From NCBI GenBank assembly GCA_024636405.1, contig JAGXHC010000072.1, positions 1 to 7,434 of the forward strand: 7,434 nucleotides of DNA. The letters are read 5' to 3'. The notes beneath the pieces are model-generated. The model saw nothing but the letters and a program-made list of their open reading frames with translations, made no database searches and was not told where the DNA came from. Position numbers and translations under genes: made by a program. This DNA comes from Sulfitobacter sp. Lineage in GTDB: Bacteria > Pseudomonadota > Alphaproteobacteria > Rhodobacterales > Rhodobacteraceae. How positions within the stretch are numbered: the first letter of the stretch is position 1; each line of letters begins with the position of its first letter. Positions 5,184-7,434 of the stretch are shown one piece after another.

Positions 5184-6542
5184 TCAGCCCCGCCGCATGC
5201 CCGCAAGCACCGCCGCGAAACCCGCCAGCAGAACCACAGTACAGATCATCAACAGTTGCTCATACTTGTGGCCCTCCGGCAAAATCGCCGCGAACAACGC
5301 CGCCTCGCGAAACATATAAGCCACAGCACCCAGCAACGCGGCCCCAAACGCCAGCATATAGGACCACAACGGCACCGCGCGTTGCATCACCAGCCCGACG
5401 ATCAACACCGGGGTGAGAAACATCGACGCGGTGCCGGACACGGCCACGGCATCAAACAGCGTCGCATTGCCCCACAGCGTAATCAGCGCACCCGCCGCGA
5501 TGAACAGCACCATCACCACACGCCCACCATTAAGCGTGCGTGGCGCAAGCGCCAATTCCTCCACGACCAGCCGGGCAGCCGAGGCAAGCGCCGAATCCAG
5601 CGTGCTCAGCGCCGATACCAAAAGTGAGATCATCAGCGCGACAAAGACAAACTGCGGGAACATCCCAGCCCATGTTCCAATCAGCTCGCCCTCAAAGGCG
5701 GCACCGGCCAGCCCGGCCTGGATGCCGAAAAAACCAAACCCGATGATGCACAACGTCGAAATCCAGAACGCATGCAAGAACGATGCCCGCGTGGTCGCGG
5801 GATCGGTCAGAAATCCGCGATCCATCATCACCGGGTCATGGGCCGGATAAGAGAATACCTGCAACAGTGCCACCACCAGCAACACCCAGCCGTTCCACGC
5901 ACCCGATACCCCAGGCGCTGTCAGAACGGCACCCAGATCGAACCCCGGCGCCGTGACAAGCGCGACAAAGGCGATGCCAAAAACAAAAAGGAAAACAACC
6001 ATTTGGACAACATCAGTACGCAAAGCGGCACTCAGACCACCCCAGGCGGAATAGGCCAGCCCGATCGCCGCCACGATCACAATAGCAGTCGTGCCGCTGC
6101 CGGTCAGAACCGCGTCAAAGATCAGACCGACCACCAGCAGGTTGGCAAATACCTCTGACAACAGCCGCAACGCAATCACCAGATTATAGCAGCCGTTTCC
6201 AGCGGTGCCGAAACGCGCGCCGATCCAGTCCTGCATGGAGCCAGCCCCATGCGCACGCAACCGCCCCACGATGAAACCGCCGGTCAGGAAAGATCCATAA
6301 TAGGTGGCATAGGCCAAAGTGCCCGCAATGCCGTAATAATAGCCCAAAATCGCCGCGTTCATCAGAGACCGCGCAAAAATCCAGGTGGTCACCTGGCTCA
6401 GCACAAGCATCCACAAGCCCGGCGCGCGCCCGTTCACGCCTGCCCCACCAAAGAACCCTTCAACAGTGACGCGCCGCGGCGCAGCAAGCAGGCTGGCAAT
6501 CACAATCGCGCCGAAAATCACAATGACAGCGGTGGTTTGCAT
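5184..6542 (-). CDS. Sodium:solute symporter (SSS) family transporter
   Basis: Inner-membrane secondary transporter of the SSS/PutP superfamily (LeuT fold), expected to couple solute uptake to sodium entry. The 452-residue protein is almost entirely hydrophobic, with about 12-13 predicted spans. Family marks: the loop AYSAWGGLSAALRTDVVQM (163-181), matching the SSS signature with Gly-Gly, Thr-Asp and Gln; and LLVSALSTLDSALASAARL (307-325), where the Ser-Thr pair corresponds to the sodium-site residues of the eighth core helix. SYPAHDPVMMDRGFLTD (231-247) resembles the usual SSS loop after the sixth span. Length is slightly short for the family (about 450-550). GGAAGG eight bases before the ATG at 6542 supports the start. 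It appears to be first in the four-gene operon with the ABC ATPase and the Lin0512 pair. The solute is not identifiable; a substrate shared with the operon is an inference. Confidence 0.92.
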   Translation of the reverse strand: MQTTAVIVIFGAIVIASLLAAPRRVTVEGFFGGAGVNGRAPGLWMLVLSQVTTWIFARSLMNAAILGYYYGIAGTLAYATYYGSFLTGGFIVGRLRAHGAGSMQDWIGARFGTAGNGCYNLVIALRLLSEVFANLLVVGLIFDAVLTGSGTTAIVIVAAIGLAYSAWGGLSAALRTDVVQMVVFLFVFGIAFVALVTAPGFDLGAVLTAPGVSGAWNGWVLLVVALLQVFSYPAHDPVMMDRGFLTDPATTRASFLHAFWISTLCIIGFGFFGIQAGLAGAAFEGELIGTWAGMFPQFVFVALMISLLVSALSTLDSALASAARLVVEELALAPRTLNGGRVVMVLFIAAGALITLWGNATLFDAVAVSGTASMFLTPVLIVGLVMQRAVPLWSYMLAFGAALLGAVAYMFREAALFAAILPEGHKYEQLLMICTVVLLAGFAAVLAGMRRG

Positions 6543-6591
6543 ATGAACGGCCTTCCGAAATCCCTGCTACGGCCTAGCGCCGCGCCGGTAA

Positions 6592-6613
6592 TTCCGCCAC
6601 TGCAATTGCGGAA
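6592..6613. repeat. Inverted repeat in the alkC-symporter gap
   Basis: ttccgc (6592-6597) and gcggaa (6608-6613) are exact reverse complements with a 10-nt spacer, and the spacer/right arm holds the perfect palindrome gcaattgc (6602-6609). It lies in the 128-bp gap after the alkC-like gene and about 50-70 bp before the symporter start, so it could be an operator for the symporter operon or a hairpin ending the alkC transcript. No T tract follows on the minus strand, so a classical terminator is less likely. I saw no convincing promoter boxes in this gap. Confidence 0.35.
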
Positions 6614-6670
6614 CCTGTCAGAAATGTGAACCAGACCACAAATGTCGCCGCACATCCGGCCAGTGGCGCG

Positions 6671-7434
6671 TCAGGCCGTCAGGGCGAATTTGACCGTCGC
6701 CACGTCTACGCCGTTGACCTGAAGTATGATCCGGTGGACGCCGGGGTGCAGCGAAAAGGTGCTCGCATCGCCCTTCATGCGGTGGCGTTTGCGAAGCACC
6801 AGACCACGCCCCGCAGCAATAACCGCCGTCTTTAACTTGAACACCTTTTCCACCTCCTTGCCACCGGGGCGGGCAAAAACGATGCGGTAATCAACCAACA
6901 CCGGCAGGTCATCGTTCGCGTCACACCAAAGCGTCGCGCGAAATTCCAACGTTTCACCGATGCGCACGCGGGAGTGCGCAACGTCAACTTGCGCCGTCAC
7001 CGCCACGTCGCGCCGATATCCCATCAGCCCAAGCGCGCCTTCGTGCCCTTGCTTGATCAAGGTGCGCAGCGCGTGGCGTGTCATCCAACCCATCTCTTTA
7101 GGATCCTGAAGGCCCGTCGCCCGCCATGCCGAAAGCCGTGAAAGGACCAGCTCAGGCTGCGATTTCGCGATATCATTCAGATGATTGGCCACCGACCGCG
7201 TGACATAGCGTGTCGGATCACCGTGCAGCATGTCCAGCAAGGGTTGCGTCTGCGCGCTGTTCAGCGTCACGGCTTTTGCCCAAGGCAGACGGGGCCGTGT
7301 GCCTTCGCTGACCAACCGCCTCACATGATAATTGTCATCGCGCGCCCAGACCGCCAACCGCGCCAGGGTCTCATCCGGCCAGCGGTTCAGGAACGGCCGG
7401 ATGTAGAATTCCATCGAAAACCGCCGGGTGGCGG
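6671..7434 (-). CDS. alkC: AlkC-type DNA alkylation repair glycosylase (N-terminus cut by window edge)
   Basis: Predicted 3-methyladenine DNA glycosylase of the AlkC family (COG4335, HEAT-like-repeat DNA glycosylases), which excises alkylated bases such as 3-methyladenine and 3-methylcytosine to start base excision repair. The visible 253 residues begin in the reading ATRRFSMEFYIRPFLNR, which matches the interior of the family, so the Met at 7414 is not the start and the gene continues beyond the right edge. Seen in order from that Met: HEAT-like helices with WARDDNYHVRRLVSEGTRPRLPWA (23-46), YVTRSVANHLNDIAKSQPELVLSRL (70-94) and WMTRHALRTLIKQG (110-123), then a beta-rich C-terminal domain from about 134 to 247 (VRIGETLEFRATLWC, HRIILQVNGVDVATVKFAL). 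The last part fits the C-terminal Ig-like domain known in one AlkC subgroup. It ends 128 nt before the symporter. Confidence in the family is high; the exact substrate range is inferred. Confidence 0.88.
   Translation of the reverse strand, partial: ATRRFSMEFYIRPFLNRWPDETLARLAVWARDDNYHVRRLVSEGTRPRLPWAKAVTLNSAQTQPLLDMLHGDPTRYVTRSVANHLNDIAKSQPELVLSRLSAWRATGLQDPKEMGWMTRHALRTLIKQGHEGALGLMGYRRDVAVTAQVDVAHSRVRIGETLEFRATLWCDANDDLPVLVDYRIVFARPGGKEVEKVFKLKTAVIAAGRGLVLRKRHRMKGDASTFSLHPGVHRIILQVNGVDVATVKFALTA

Noticed and set aside
6577..6640. Short minus-strand frame VWFTFLTGSAIAVAELPARR that looks like a small membrane peptide
   Set aside because: Only a GTG start without a Shine-Dalgarno sequence, about 21 residues, and it overlaps the inverted repeat; not enough to call a gene.

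Overview
This GC-rich window (about 60% GC by eye) reads as a chromosomal segment of an alphaproteobacterium, most likely a member of the Rhodobacterales (Roseobacter/Rhodobacter group). The basis is the alphaproteobacterial style of TatA (FGRGKI then MGEVGKGI), the order tatA-tatB-tatC followed by a DUF815 AAA+ ATPase, and the general style of the other proteins. All genes except one lie on the minus strand. No RNA gene, CRISPR array, phage gene or insertion sequence was seen.

Region 1 (1-2425, minus strand) is the twin-arginine translocase operon, transcribed tatA, tatB, tatC, then a DUF815 ATPase cut by the left edge. The genes are tightly coupled: a 6-nt gap, then an ATGA overlap, then a probable GTGA overlap. 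The cytoplasmic tails of the three Tat proteins have contrasting charge. TatA and TatC end in acidic segments, and TatB ends in a long Lys/Ala/Pro repeat tail.

Region 2 (2426-3342) holds the only plus-strand gene, a YafY-type HTH-WYL regulator divergent from tatA. Just upstream of it is a perfect 14-bp inverted repeat with a 6-nt spacer (2570-2603), very probably its operator. A second near-palindrome sits immediately before that. A hairpin with a T tract, for transcripts from the right, lies between the convergent genes at 3305-3327.

Region 3 (3343-6542, minus strand) is the most interesting part. It is an apparent four-gene operon: a sodium:solute symporter-family protein, an FbpC/PotA-like ABC ATPase with no permease or binding protein in view, and two overlapping paralogs of the uncharacterised Lin0512 family. 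One paralog keeps the family's GxGxDxHG motif; the other has lost its Asp, His and final Gly. A terminator closes the operon. This pairing of a secondary transporter, an orphan ABC ATPase and a divergent paralog pair is the best candidate here for an undescribed system.

Region 4 (6671-7434, minus strand) is the C-terminal part of an AlkC-type 3-methyladenine DNA glycosylase, with HEAT-like repeats followed by a probable Ig-like domain, cut by the right edge. A 128-bp gap containing an inverted repeat separates it from the symporter gene.
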